Source: Bacteroidaceae bacterium
Lineage (GTDB): Bacteria; Bacteroidota; Bacteroidia; Bacteroidales; Bacteroidaceae
Direction of reading: 5' to 3'
DNA length: 38,734 bases
Assembly (NCBI GenBank): GCA_017429525.1
Contig: JAFROT010000033.1
Coordinates: 1 to 38,734, forward strand
Shown: positions 31,117 through 38,565 of the stretch, piece by piece
How the letters are laid out: each line of letters starts with the position of its first letter
How positions within the stretch are numbered: the stretch's first letter is position 1
The notes under the pieces: generated by a model
What the model was told of the DNA's origin: nothing
Databases searched by the model: none
What the model saw: the letters and a program-made list of their open reading frames with translations, nothing else
Made by a program: the position numbers and the translations under genes

Positions 31117-32850
31117 ATGACCATCTTACTTTATCTCATCAAATGGGCGATTGCCCTTTCGTTGCTCTACGCGATTTATGCGCTGACCCTGCGGCGTGAG
31201 ACTTTCCATTCGCTGAAGCGGGCTGTGCTGCTGGGCGTTCTCGTGGTCAGCGCCGTGCTGCCGTTTGTGCAGTTGCAAGTGGTATCTCCTTTGGGAGCCT
31301 TAACGCGCGGCGCGAGGCCTGTCAGTCTGGACAATCTTATCCTTTCGGGTGATCAAAGCGCTGCGGCTGTGCGTGAAGCCGAGCCTGCTGTCAGGGCTTC
31401 GCTTGATGGTGGGGAGGTTAAAGACAACGGTACGGAGCTGCAAAAAGGTGAAGTGACTGGCGTGCAAGCGAAGCAACCTTCTGAGTGGATTCCCTTCAGT
31501 TTCCTTCTGCTTTGGGGTGGCGGAGCGCTCGTCCTCTTGGTCCTCTATGCTCGTTCGTTGTTGGCGACGTGTTGGATGATTCATCGCAGTCGGCGCGTGA
31601 GGCTGGATGGCGTGTCGAAAGACATCTATGTGCTGGTGAGTGAGCGCATAGCCTCGCCGTGCTCATGGATGCGTTGGATTCTGTTGCCCGAAGAGACGTT
31701 AGCGCAGCCGCAAGAGTTGAGGACGGTCTTGCTGCACGAGCAGGCGCACGTGCGCCTCGGTCATTCCTGGGACATGATTTTGGCCGAGGTGACGGCTCGC
31801 CTGTTGTGGTTCGTTCCTTTAGCCTGGATGGTGCGTCGCGAGCTTGCTGACGTACATGAGTTCGAGGCTGACCAAGCGGTGCTGCAGGCGGGTGTGGCAC
31901 AGACGGCGTATGATGCGGTGCTCGTAGCGCATGCTGTAGGTACACAGTTGCAGCCCGTGGTCAATGCTTTCAATCAAACGCAGGTGAAGGCGCGATTGGC
32001 CATGATGTATGCCAAAGCCAGTAGCCGACGGTCGCGGTTGAAGGCGCTTTGGTTGTTGCCGCTCGTGGGCATTGTCGTCATGCTCTTTGCCTGCTATCGG
32101 GCGAAGCCGTCGCCGCTCGTGGGCACGTGGATGCTGTATGGCGTGCGCTATGGGGAAGATGCTAAGGTGGAAGAATGGCACAAGGCCCCTGCGCATCTAT
32201 ACCGCATCTTCGAGGCGGATAGTACGCTGTGGGAGGTCGTCACCTTCGCCGACACGGAGGATACGCGCACGCAGGCCGTAGGGACATGGACACAGCCGAG
32301 AGCGAACAGTTTCATGGAACACATCCTCTATGCCAACAGGGACTTGCGTGGTTTGAGATTTCCCATGGACCATAGTTCACGCAAACGCCGCTATGACGCA
32401 CGCGCGTTCAGCCTTAGCGAGAAAGGTGATACGCTGTACATACATGATGAGGAGCACGAAGTGGAGCTATGGGTGCGTGTGCCCGACGGGAGTGTGCAGC
32501 GCAGTGAACCCGATGTGCAACGGACGAGCATCGCTCTGGCTGTGACGAGGGTGAGACAGAAGGATTTGCCCAGACAGGTACGTGAACAGCCGGAGACGGC
32601 AGCGCTCTACGCCATGATAGATTTGATTAACAAGAACCGTGGGCCGAAAGATATTCTTTTCTACAAACTGACAAGTGTTGTGCGAACGGGGGAGAGCGTT
32701 CTCGTGTCGACGGAGATGTATGATGAGCACGTCTATATCACCATGAAGCAGCATGAGGGCCAATGGATTATGGATCATTTCTATCCCGAGAACGTGTTTG
32801 TAATGGAGTTATTACGGAAGTGTGTCAATCAAAACCGTACGGAATCATGA
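31117..32850 (+). CDS. M56 (BlaR1-like) membrane metalloprotease with unusual extracytoplasmic domains
   Basis: 577-residue membrane sensor. Membrane segments lie near 4-22, 36-54, 127-150, 226-238 and 309-326. The cytoplasmic protease carries the zinc motif HEQAH (207-211) in VLLHEQAHVRLGHSWD and a downstream HEFEADQA (247-254). After the last membrane segment, about 250 residues lie outside. First comes a lipocalin-like region (about 333-455: PSPLVGTWMLYGVRYGED, YRIFEADSTLWEVVTF, KGDTLYIHDEEHEVELWV) reminiscent of DUF4488-type domains. A second region follows (about 485-565: KDILFYKLTSVVRTGESVLV, YITMKQHEGQWIMDHFYPEN in part) like an NTF2-type fold. There is no penicillin-binding SxxK domain of the BlaR1 type visible. 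It overlaps the lipoprotein start by ATGA. Confidence 0.85.
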   Translation: MTILLYLIKWAIALSLLYAIYALTLRRETFHSLKRAVLLGVLVVSAVLPFVQLQVVSPLGALTRGARPVSLDNLILSGDQSAAAVREAEPAVRASLDGGEVKDNGTELQKGEVTGVQAKQPSEWIPFSFLLLWGGGALVLLVLYARSLLATCWMIHRSRRVRLDGVSKDIYVLVSERIASPCSWMRWILLPEETLAQPQELRTVLLHEQAHVRLGHSWDMILAEVTARLLWFVPLAWMVRRELADVHEFEADQAVLQAGVAQTAYDAVLVAHAVGTQLQPVVNAFNQTQVKARLAMMYAKASSRRSRLKALWLLPLVGIVVMLFACYRAKPSPLVGTWMLYGVRYGEDAKVEEWHKAPAHLYRIFEADSTLWEVVTFADTEDTRTQAVGTWTQPRANSFMEHILYANRDLRGLRFPMDHSSRKRRYDARAFSLSEKGDTLYIHDEEHEVELWVRVPDGSVQRSEPDVQRTSIALAVTRVRQKDLPRQVREQPETAALYAMIDLINKNRGPKDILFYKLTSVVRTGESVLVSTEMYDEHVYITMKQHEGQWIMDHFYPENVFVMELLRKCVNQNRTES

Positions 32851-34214
32851 ATAGTAGGATAGTAACAAGGATGCGCGTTGCGACAGTTCTTCTTCCTGCT
32901 CTTTTGCTTGTCGCCTGCAGACCGGATGGCGCTCTCACGATGGAAGAGCGCGACGCGATAGAGATGGAAGTGGGCGCGCGCGTGACCGAGATTTACGACG
33001 AGGTGTGCATCTGGTACAGCGCCTATCTGGCCGATGTCGGCAAGAACGACTTCGACGCTCGTTTCCTTACCAAAGGATTTCGGCAACTTTATGACGAGGC
33101 GGCGCGCATCGGCGAAGAGAAGAATGAAGTGCCAGCAGGTCAAGACTATGACCATTGGATTCAAGCGCAGGATTGGGGCGGTTTCGTAGCTGTTATCGAT
33201 TCCATTAATGTCTTGGCGCGTGACACAGCTGCTGTGTTCATAGCCCTTAGTAATAATCACGGCGCATATACACCCTTCGCCCTCATGATGGTCAAAGAGA
33301 AGCCTGGCTGCCATGCCTCGGATGGCGTGTGGCTCATCGACGATTTCATCGGATGTGATGCCGCAGGTCATTTCTATGCAACATCAGATAGAGCGTTGAT
33401 GGAAGAATACATCCGCGAGAACAGCCCGTCGGATAAAAATGATGTCCTCAAGCGTCAGGTCAAAGCCCGCGTTCTGGAAATATATGGCGAGATGATTGCT
33501 GCTTGTCAGGCGGCGAAGGCCAAGGGCAAGGTGCAGAGTCTATATAACTTCAACACCGACCGCTTTCTCACGAGGGATTACTGTAAATGGTACGCGCGCG
33601 TAGATTCCATCGATCAGGGGAAGGACGGCGGCGAGACTTTTTTCTTCGATACCGAGCACTGGGGGCTCAACTTAGACCAGGACGGCATTCGCGAGGCGAA
33701 GGTCCTGCGTGTCGGTATATCCAACGTGCCCTCACGCATTCCTGCCTTGCAGGCCGATGTCGTGTTGCGCTTGACATGCGAGACCTATTATTTGAGCCAT
33801 GACACGCTTGTCACTCACTCTGATGTCCACTTGCGGATGGCCTTCGAGCGTGGCAATTGGTATGTAGACGACTACCTCAATGGCTATTCGCCCTATTCCG
33901 AGAAGGACATGATGAAGGCGTATGTCCATCATGAATGGCTGCAAGGTGTGTGGGACTACGAACCCAGTGACGGAGAGGTGGCTTCGCATTACATCATTCG
34001 CGGTGATACACTCATCTATCCCAAGCGTTGCGACCCAGTCGAATTCGAGACTTATACGTTCCAGCTCGCAGGTGATACGCTCTACTTGCGCGATGCGAAA
34101 AGCAATGACGAATGGAAGATGTTCTTCTCGTTCTCTGACGGCAAGCTATGGACCACGGAAGTGTGGCCGGAACACCTTGCAGATTATACATCTCACAGAA
34201 GTTCAGTGCCGTGA
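32847..34214 (+). CDS. Lipoprotein partner of the M56 sensor, with two NTF2-like and one lipocalin-like region
   Basis: 455-residue lipoprotein; LLLVAC gives lipid attachment at Cys24 (Cys16 if the second ATG is used). Two similar regions (DUF3828-like) are seen. One starts at about 36 (VTEIYDEVCIWYSAYLADVG, DFDARFLTKGFRQLYDEAAR, GVWLIDDFIG). The other starts at about 208 (VKARVLEIYGEMIAACQAAK, TDRFLTRDYCKWYARVDSID, NWYVDDYLNG). The C-terminal part (about 370-445: WLQGVWDYEPSDGEV, IIRGDTLIYPK, LAGDTLYLRDAKSNDEWKMF) resembles the lipocalin-like region of the neighbouring M56 sensor (VGTWMLYG, KGDTLYIHDEEHEVELW). Shared modules and the ATGA overlap suggest the two act together outside the membrane. 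The last few residues run into a mobile-element remnant. Confidence 0.75.
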   Translation: MNSRIVTRMRVATVLLPALLLVACRPDGALTMEERDAIEMEVGARVTEIYDEVCIWYSAYLADVGKNDFDARFLTKGFRQLYDEAARIGEEKNEVPAGQDYDHWIQAQDWGGFVAVIDSINVLARDTAAVFIALSNNHGAYTPFALMMVKEKPGCHASDGVWLIDDFIGCDAAGHFYATSDRALMEEYIRENSPSDKNDVLKRQVKARVLEIYGEMIAACQAAKAKGKVQSLYNFNTDRFLTRDYCKWYARVDSIDQGKDGGETFFFDTEHWGLNLDQDGIREAKVLRVGISNVPSRIPALQADVVLRLTCETYYLSHDTLVTHSDVHLRMAFERGNWYVDDYLNGYSPYSEKDMMKAYVHHEWLQGVWDYEPSDGEVASHYIIRGDTLIYPKRCDPVEFETYTFQLAGDTLYLRDAKSNDEWKMFFSFSDGKLWTTEVWPEHLADYTSHRSSVP

Positions 34215-34366
34215 ATATTGGACCGGCGTTCCGAGAACTCGGGTTTGAACAGAGAGAGGTGCGGCATGTACGTGGTTATGTCGTTGTTCGCAACATGACG
34301 GACGAGATGCAGCAGCGCCGCAGGATTATCCGCAACGCTCGAATAATGGTAACAGGTAACAGATAA
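34199..34366 (+). pseudogene. Probable C-terminal remnant of a VirE/DUF3987-type mobile-element protein
   Basis: In a frame different from the lipoprotein, the sequence from 34199 reads KFSAVNIGPAFRELGFEQRE, then VRHVRGYVVVRNMTDEMQQR and RRIIRNARIMVTGNR to a stop at 34366. This resembles the C-terminal end of primase/helicase-like proteins with a VirE N-terminal domain that are common in Bacteroidota mobile islands (pattern: NIGxxLRELGFxxxxxRxxxGYxV). There is no start codon or body. It overlaps the last 16 bases of the lipoprotein gene, suggesting an old insertion or deletion junction there. Assigned from memory of the family, so tentative. Confidence 0.4.
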
Positions 34367-34503
34367 AAACGTGTTTTTTTAACTTTCCTCGCGCGCGCAG
34401 GAACTTTTGAAACTTATTTTGCGTTTTGAGTATCATCAACATATTTTTAAAAAACATCTGTTCCATCTGTTACCTGTTCCTCCTGTTTTGATTATAGTGA
34501 TTC

Positions 34504-34546
34504 CGAAAACAACGAAAACAACGAAAACAACGAAAACAACGAAAAC
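34504..34546. repeat. 9-bp microsatellite (CGAAAACAA)
   Basis: Four perfect copies of CGAAAACAA plus a partial fifth. The unit is a multiple of three, so length change would not shift a frame. No supported gene crosses it. Confidence 0.9.
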
Positions 34547-34939
34547 CTTCTTTGTGTTGCTATGAATGTGCGGCGCCACAGCCAGCTAGCTACATCAGGG
34601 AGAAAACGTAAGTGAATCGGCCGACGCACGTATCTGAATAGCGTTATGCACCTACGTGTGTATCCATGTGTTTCTCCACGCAGTTCACTCATTGCCTAAC
34701 CTTATCCTCTCATCTATGAAGAAGATTCAGAATGGTGTAGCCGTGTTGGTTAACCCTATGAACGTTGAAGAGGCTAGGAAAACTTAGGCAAGAGCACAGG
34801 AGTTCGTCAGTGTGAAGAGGAATGGACGATGAACTCAAAAATGCATCCTTAGGCTTGAAACGAACGGGTAGCAATCAAAGTGAAGGGGTGAAACAGCAAA
34901 AAAAGGGCGCAGGATAGGGCGCCGTATGGTAAAAATGCG

Positions 34940-34947
34940 TATCTTTG
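34940..34947 (+). promoter_or_regulatory. Putative -7 element for the creatininase-family gene
   Basis: TATCTTTG matches TAnnTTTG, 21 bases before the ATG at 34969. No TTTG is found at -33, where the sequence is A-rich. Confidence 0.5.
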
Positions 34948-34968
34948 CGGCAAGTAAAGATAACGATT

Positions 34969-35742
34969 ATGAACAGAGAAATCGACTTGAGCGTCTCGGC
35001 CTACGGCGTCACTCGTGGGCTGGACTATGCCATGGCTGTCTTGCCTTGGGGCGCTACAGAGCCCCATAACCTCCATCTGCCTTATCTGACGGATGCCATC
35101 TTGGCGCATGACGTGGCGGTGGACGCCGCTCAGCGCGCACTCACCGACTATGGCGTGCGGGCGATGGTGCTGCCGCCGGTGGCGATGGGCGCACAGAACC
35201 CCGGACAGCGCGACCTGAAATTCTGCATCCATTATCGCTACGACACGCAGCGGGCCATCCTGGACGACACGGTGGCCTCGCTCGCCCATCAGGGCTTCAG
35301 CAAGCTGCTGATCATCAACGGGCATGGGGGCAACACGTTCAAGAGCATGATCCGCGACCTCGCGGTGGACTATCCTGACTTCCTGATCCTCTCGAGCGAA
35401 TGGTTCACGGTGTTACCCGCCAAGGATTGGTTCGATGAGCCAGGCGACCACGCCGACGAGTTGGAGACCTCGGTGATGATGCATTATCACCCCGAGTTGG
35501 TCGACCTCAGTGAGGCCGGTCCCGGACGGGCGCATGCCTTCGCGCTGTCATCGCTCCGCGAGAAGGTGGCGTGGCTGCCCCGCCATTGGACGCGCGTGAC
35601 CGACGACACGGGCATTGGCAATCCCCATCTCGCTACGGCCGAGAAGGGCAAGCGTTTTGCTGAAGCTGTTGCAGCCAAGTATGCGCTGCTCATCAAGGAA
35701 CTCGCTGCCGTGCAGAGCCTTGATGAACTGTACGAGCGTTAA
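34969..35742 (+). CDS. Creatininase-family metal hydrolase
   Basis: 257-residue cytoplasmic enzyme of the creatininase / MftE / FAPy deformylase (ArfB) superfamily. Metal-binding blocks are LPWGATEPHNLHLPYLTDA (Glu, His and Asp as in family TExHxxHLPxxTD), INGHGGN and HADELETSVMMHYHPE, with GQ..LKFCIHYRY between them. The family hydrolyses cyclic or linear amides; candidate reactions include creatinine ring opening and formamide removal in flavin or deazaflavin synthesis, and the true substrate here is unknown. The frame opens 8 codons upstream, but the ATG at 34969 fits the promoter. A stem-loop follows at 35764. Confidence 0.85.
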   Translation: MNREIDLSVSAYGVTRGLDYAMAVLPWGATEPHNLHLPYLTDAILAHDVAVDAAQRALTDYGVRAMVLPPVAMGAQNPGQRDLKFCIHYRYDTQRAILDDTVASLAHQGFSKLLIINGHGGNTFKSMIRDLAVDYPDFLILSSEWFTVLPAKDWFDEPGDHADELETSVMMHYHPELVDLSEAGPGRAHAFALSSLREKVAWLPRHWTRVTDDTGIGNPHLATAEKGKRFAEAVAAKYALLIKELAAVQSLDELYER

Positions 35743-35763
35743 GTCCTGCGGAATGACGTAGCG

Positions 35764-35797
35764 GCCTAAGGTCGGGCGAAAGCTGAAATCCTTAGGC
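35764..35797 (+). terminator. Stem-loop after the creatininase-family gene
   Basis: GCCTAAGG (35764-35771) pairs perfectly with CCTTAGGC (35790-35797) around an 18-base loop. It lies 21 bases after the stop codon. It lacks a clean T run, so termination is likely but not certain. Confidence 0.5.
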
Positions 35798-35808
35798 TAA
35801 TATAAAGG

Positions 35809-35908
35809 CATTGTCCATTGTCCTTCGTCCATTCTCCATTGTCCATTGTCCATTCTCCATTTTCCATTCTCCATCGTCCATTGTCCATTGTCCATCCTCC
35901 ATTTTCCT
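35809..35908. repeat. Degenerate 7-bp repeat (CCATTGT)
   Basis: About a dozen units of CCATTGT or CCATTCT, CCATTTT and CCATCGT follow one another over 100 bases between two convergent genes, reaching the stop codon of the DUF389 gene. It looks like slippage-generated repeat DNA. No coding function is seen. Confidence 0.85.
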
Positions 35909-35911
35909 TCT

Positions 35912-37249
35912 TTATTCATTGACGATGATGAGGCGAAGGCTGTCGGCCTCGGTGCGTGCGCGCAGCCAGTCGGCAAGCTTCTGCGTCTGCTCGCTCGATA
36001 GACGTTTGGCGGGAGCCGTCTCGGCCAGGGCGACGACGACGGGCACAGCGAGAGCCGTGTCAGTCCGTTGTACGAGGGTACGGGCGAGCGAGAGCGCACT
36101 GACCTCTGGGTAAAGCACCTGCAACTCGGGCCGCAGCTGGGCGGAGAGCGCTTCGTAGCGCTGATAGCCGTCGAGGGCGAGCTCCAGATCGTGGATCTGC
36201 TGGCTCTGCTGGATGGCTGTCTGTTTGTAGTCGGTCTTGGACGTCTGCAACTGCCCTACGAGGTGCAGCAGGCTGTCGCTCTGCGTGCCTTGGATGAGCG
36301 TGAGGTGATAGTCCGCGAGGTTGTAGTCGGGCAGCCGTTGCTCGGCCGTAGTTACCTGCGCGTCGTCCACTTCGCGACCGATGACGGCTACGCGCAGCAA
36401 CTTGGCATCGCGGTCAACGTGCTGCGAGATGATTTGCGTACCCGTCCACGTTAATTCGTTCTCGATGAAGCGTCCTACGTTCTGGTTGAAGAGGCTCTTG
36501 CGAACGAGCGAGAAGGTCATAATGCCGGCAGGAACCAGGGTCAGTACGATGGCGGCCATGAGGACATGCCGAGCGCGTCGGGCGCGTTCGGGCAAGACTT
36601 CCTGATGTTGCTCAAACCCCATCAGTCGCACGCCCAAGAAGGTGGCCGCTGCAATGAACACCGTATTAATAAAGAAGAGGTAGAAGGCGCCGAGGAAGAA
36701 CAGCCACTGGCCCGTGGCAAGGCCGTAGCCAGCGGTGCAGAGCGGAGGCATGAGGGCCGTGGCGATGGCCACGCCCGGGATGACATTACCTTTGCCGCCT
36801 GTGGCTATCGCTACGATACCCGCTGCGCCGCCGAAGAAGGCGATGAGCACGTCGTAGAGCGTTGGGGCGGTGCGCGCCAGCAGTTCGCTCTGCGCCTCCT
36901 TGTAGGGCGAGAGCAGGAAGTAGAGCGTGGCGGTGAGCACGCTGACGAGGGTGGCGACGCCGAAGTTCTTGGCCGACGTCTTCAGCAAGTCCAGGTCGAC
37001 CGTGCCTACGGCCAGACCCATGCCTACGATGGGGCCCATCAGCGGCGAGATGAGCATCGCGCCGATGATGACGGCCGTCGAGTTGACGTTCAGGCCCAGC
37101 GATGCCGTGAAGATGGCGAAGATGAGCACCCACAGGTTAGCCCCTCGGAACGAGGCGTCGGCCTTGATGCGGGCTATCGTCTCGGCCTCGGCTATCTTGT
37201 CGGTGCGCAGGTCGAAGTAGTGGCGGAGGATGGCGGATAGGATGTTCAT
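35912..37249 (-). CDS. DUF389 integral membrane protein
   Basis: 445-residue protein. The N-terminal half has about six membrane segments. The DUF389 signature region is ASFRGANLWVLIFAIFTASL, NSTAVIIGAMLISPLMGPIV and GMGLAVGTVDLDLL (parts), with IATALMPPLCTAGYGLATGQ further on. The C-terminal part (about 255-445) is outside the membrane, starts after a last segment (VLMAAIVLTLVPAGIMTFSL), and contains a helical, coiled-coil-like stretch (LVGQLQTSKTDYKQTAIQQS) and a final alpha/beta region ending LRLIIVNE. Function is unknown; transport is often guessed. The ATG at 37249 is preferred because the promoter lies just upstream, inside the longer open frame. Confidence 0.88.
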   Translation of the reverse strand: MNILSAILRHYFDLRTDKIAEAETIARIKADASFRGANLWVLIFAIFTASLGLNVNSTAVIIGAMLISPLMGPIVGMGLAVGTVDLDLLKTSAKNFGVATLVSVLTATLYFLLSPYKEAQSELLARTAPTLYDVLIAFFGGAAGIVAIATGGKGNVIPGVAIATALMPPLCTAGYGLATGQWLFFLGAFYLFFINTVFIAAATFLGVRLMGFEQHQEVLPERARRARHVLMAAIVLTLVPAGIMTFSLVRKSLFNQNVGRFIENELTWTGTQIISQHVDRDAKLLRVAVIGREVDDAQVTTAEQRLPDYNLADYHLTLIQGTQSDSLLHLVGQLQTSKTDYKQTAIQQSQQIHDLELALDGYQRYEALSAQLRPELQVLYPEVSALSLARTLVQRTDTALAVPVVVALAETAPAKRLSSEQTQKLADWLRARTEADSLRLIIVNE

Positions 37250-37278
37250 GGGCAAGCGGGGGAGATGAAATTTTTGTG

Positions 37279-37310
37279 CAAAAATACAGGCATTTGACTG
37301 AATATCCAAA
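37279..37310 (-). promoter_or_regulatory. Promoter of the DUF389 gene
   Basis: The minus strand reads TTTG (37310-37307), 20 bases, then TATTTTTG (37286-37279), a full match to both Bacteroidota promoter elements. The leader would be about 25 bases. It overlaps the divergent promoter at 37293-37327. Confidence 0.7.
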
Positions 37311-37327
37311 TAAAATGACTACTTTTG
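37293..37327 (+). promoter_or_regulatory. Promoter of the SPFH-domain gene
   Basis: TTTG (37293-37296), 23 bases, then TACTTTTG (37320-37327). It overlaps the DUF389 promoter on the other strand, so RNA polymerase could not occupy both at once. The leader to the ATG at 37473 would be about 140 bases. Confidence 0.5.
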
Positions 37328-37472
37328 TGGCGAAAAGCGGCCCTCGGAAGGTCACTTGTCGCCTGCAGCTCGCATTAAAGGCAAAGGTTGAAGGCTGAGG
37401 ACTCAGCGCCGAAGTCGCCGCTTCGTTCATCAACACTCACGAACTCACGAATTCATAAACACAATACAGATT

Positions 37473-38405
37473 ATGGAAAGCAAGGAATTTACGTACAAAG
37501 GTACTACGTTGAACGGCTTTATGATGCTGTTCTTGAATCTGGCGCTCACGATAGGAGCATGCGCCTTATTCTTTTTCGCTATCGACCGCGAGTCGTGGCA
37601 GATGCTCGTCTGTGGCGGTGTGCTGCTGCTGGTGTCGTTGTTCCTCTGGGCAGGCTTCATGATGTTGGAGCCGGGCGAGGCGCGCGTCGTCATGTTCTTC
37701 GGCAAGTACGTCGGCACCTTCACCCGGACGGGCTACTACTGGATCAATCCCTTCACCACGACCAAGAAGTTGTCGCTGCGCGCTCGCAACCTCGATGCCG
37801 AGCCCATCAAGGTCAACGACAAAGAGGGCAATCCCGTCATGATAGGCCTCGTGCTCGTATGGCGACTGAAGGATACCTATAAGGCACTCTTCGAGATAGA
37901 CTCGCAGACGATGGCTGCCAACACGCAGGCAGGCACCGACGTGAAGTCGATGATGGCCGCCTTCGAACGTTTCGTGCGCGTGCAGAGCGATGCCGCTTTG
38001 CGTCAGGTGGCAGGTCAGTATGCCTATGACGATACCGAGGCGCAGACCGCAGCCATCACCCTCCGCAGCGGGGGCGAGGAAATCAACGACCAACTCGAGG
38101 ACAAACTTACCGAACGCCTGGCTATGGCCGGCATCGAGGTCGTAGAAGCCCGCATCAACTATCTGGCCTACGCCCCCGAGATTGCAGCGGTCATGCTGCG
38201 TCGCCAGCAGGCTACGGCCATCATCGCTGCCCGCGAGAAGATTGTCGAGGGAGCCGTCTCGATGGTCAAGATGGCGCTCGACGAGCTCAGCCAACAGGAT
38301 ATTGTACGTCTCGACGACGACCGCAAGGCGCAGATGGTTTCCAACCTGCTCGTCGTCCTCTGCGGCGAGGACAACGCACAGCCTGTAGTCAACACGGGAG
38401 CGTGA
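37473..38405 (+). CDS. SPFH/Band 7 (stomatin-like) membrane protein
   Basis: 310-residue protein. Two hydrophobic segments (about 16-36 and 44-63) anchor it. The SPFH domain follows (about 65-240: [90 protein letters not shown]). A helical tail ([20 protein letters not shown]) would assist oligomerisation. SPFH proteins form ring assemblies that organise membrane microdomains and hold proteases or other membrane proteins. The gene is divergent from DUF389, with overlapping promoters. Confidence 0.92.
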   Translation: MESKEFTYKGTTLNGFMMLFLNLALTIGACALFFFAIDRESWQMLVCGGVLLLVSLFLWAGFMMLEPGEARVVMFFGKYVGTFTRTGYYWINPFTTTKKLSLRARNLDAEPIKVNDKEGNPVMIGLVLVWRLKDTYKALFEIDSQTMAANTQAGTDVKSMMAAFERFVRVQSDAALRQVAGQYAYDDTEAQTAAITLRSGGEEINDQLEDKLTERLAMAGIEVVEARINYLAYAPEIAAVMLRRQQATAIIAAREKIVEGAVSMVKMALDELSQQDIVRLDDDRKAQMVSNLLVVLCGEDNAQPVVNTGA

Positions 38406-38410
38406 GGAGG

Positions 38411-38527
38411 AGTGAAGAATGAAGAGTGAAGAATGAAGAGTGAAGAATGAAGAATACAAGTTACCTTCAAGTCTTGAGAGTAATCCTTATTCTTCATTCT
38501 TCATTCTTCATTCTAAAAAGGTAACTT
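38411..38527. repeat. 14-bp tandem repeat and interleaved inverted repeats after the SPFH gene
   Basis: AGTGAAGAATGAAG occurs three times in perfect tandem (38411-38452). The last copy and its tail (38439-38455) can pair with 38489-38505 over 17 bp (one G-T pair). A second, separate pair is AAGTTACCTT (38458-38467) with AAGGTAACTT (38518-38527). The 5' arm of the second lies in the loop of the first, and its 3' arm lies outside, so the two stems interleave. ATTCTTC is itself tandemly repeated at 38489-38514. Confidence 0.8.
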
Positions 38528-38565
38528 TATTTAAGTTTCGGAAGTAATGAATATGTTAAGAATTA

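Larger units (their letters stand above)
34215..34968. other. Low-gene region between the lipoprotein and the creatininase-family gene
   Basis: Apart from the remnant at 34199-34366, no gene is supported. The region holds a CGAAAACAA microsatellite (34504-34546), AT-rich sequence with repeated TCTGTT and CCTGTT motifs (34450-34490), and a 23-codon frame beginning MKKIQNGVAVLVNPMNVEEA at 34716. That frame continues as ARAQEFVSVKRNGR after a TAG, perhaps a decayed gene. The promoter of the next gene is at 34940. Confidence 0.6.

Noticed and set aside
31117-32850. Beta-lactam resistance sensor (BlaR1)
   Set aside because: The protease part fits, but there is no penicillin-binding domain with SxxK/KTG motifs and no beta-lactamase gene next to it.
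34492-34692. 66-codon minus-strand frame containing repeated Ser-Leu-Phe
   Set aside because: The repeat is only the translation of the CGAAAACAA microsatellite, and the rest shows no family resemblance.
34716-34787. 23-residue microprotein MKKIQNGVAVLVNPMNVEEA...
   Set aside because: No promoter or conservation evidence; readable sequence continues after the TAG, so it is more likely a decayed fragment.
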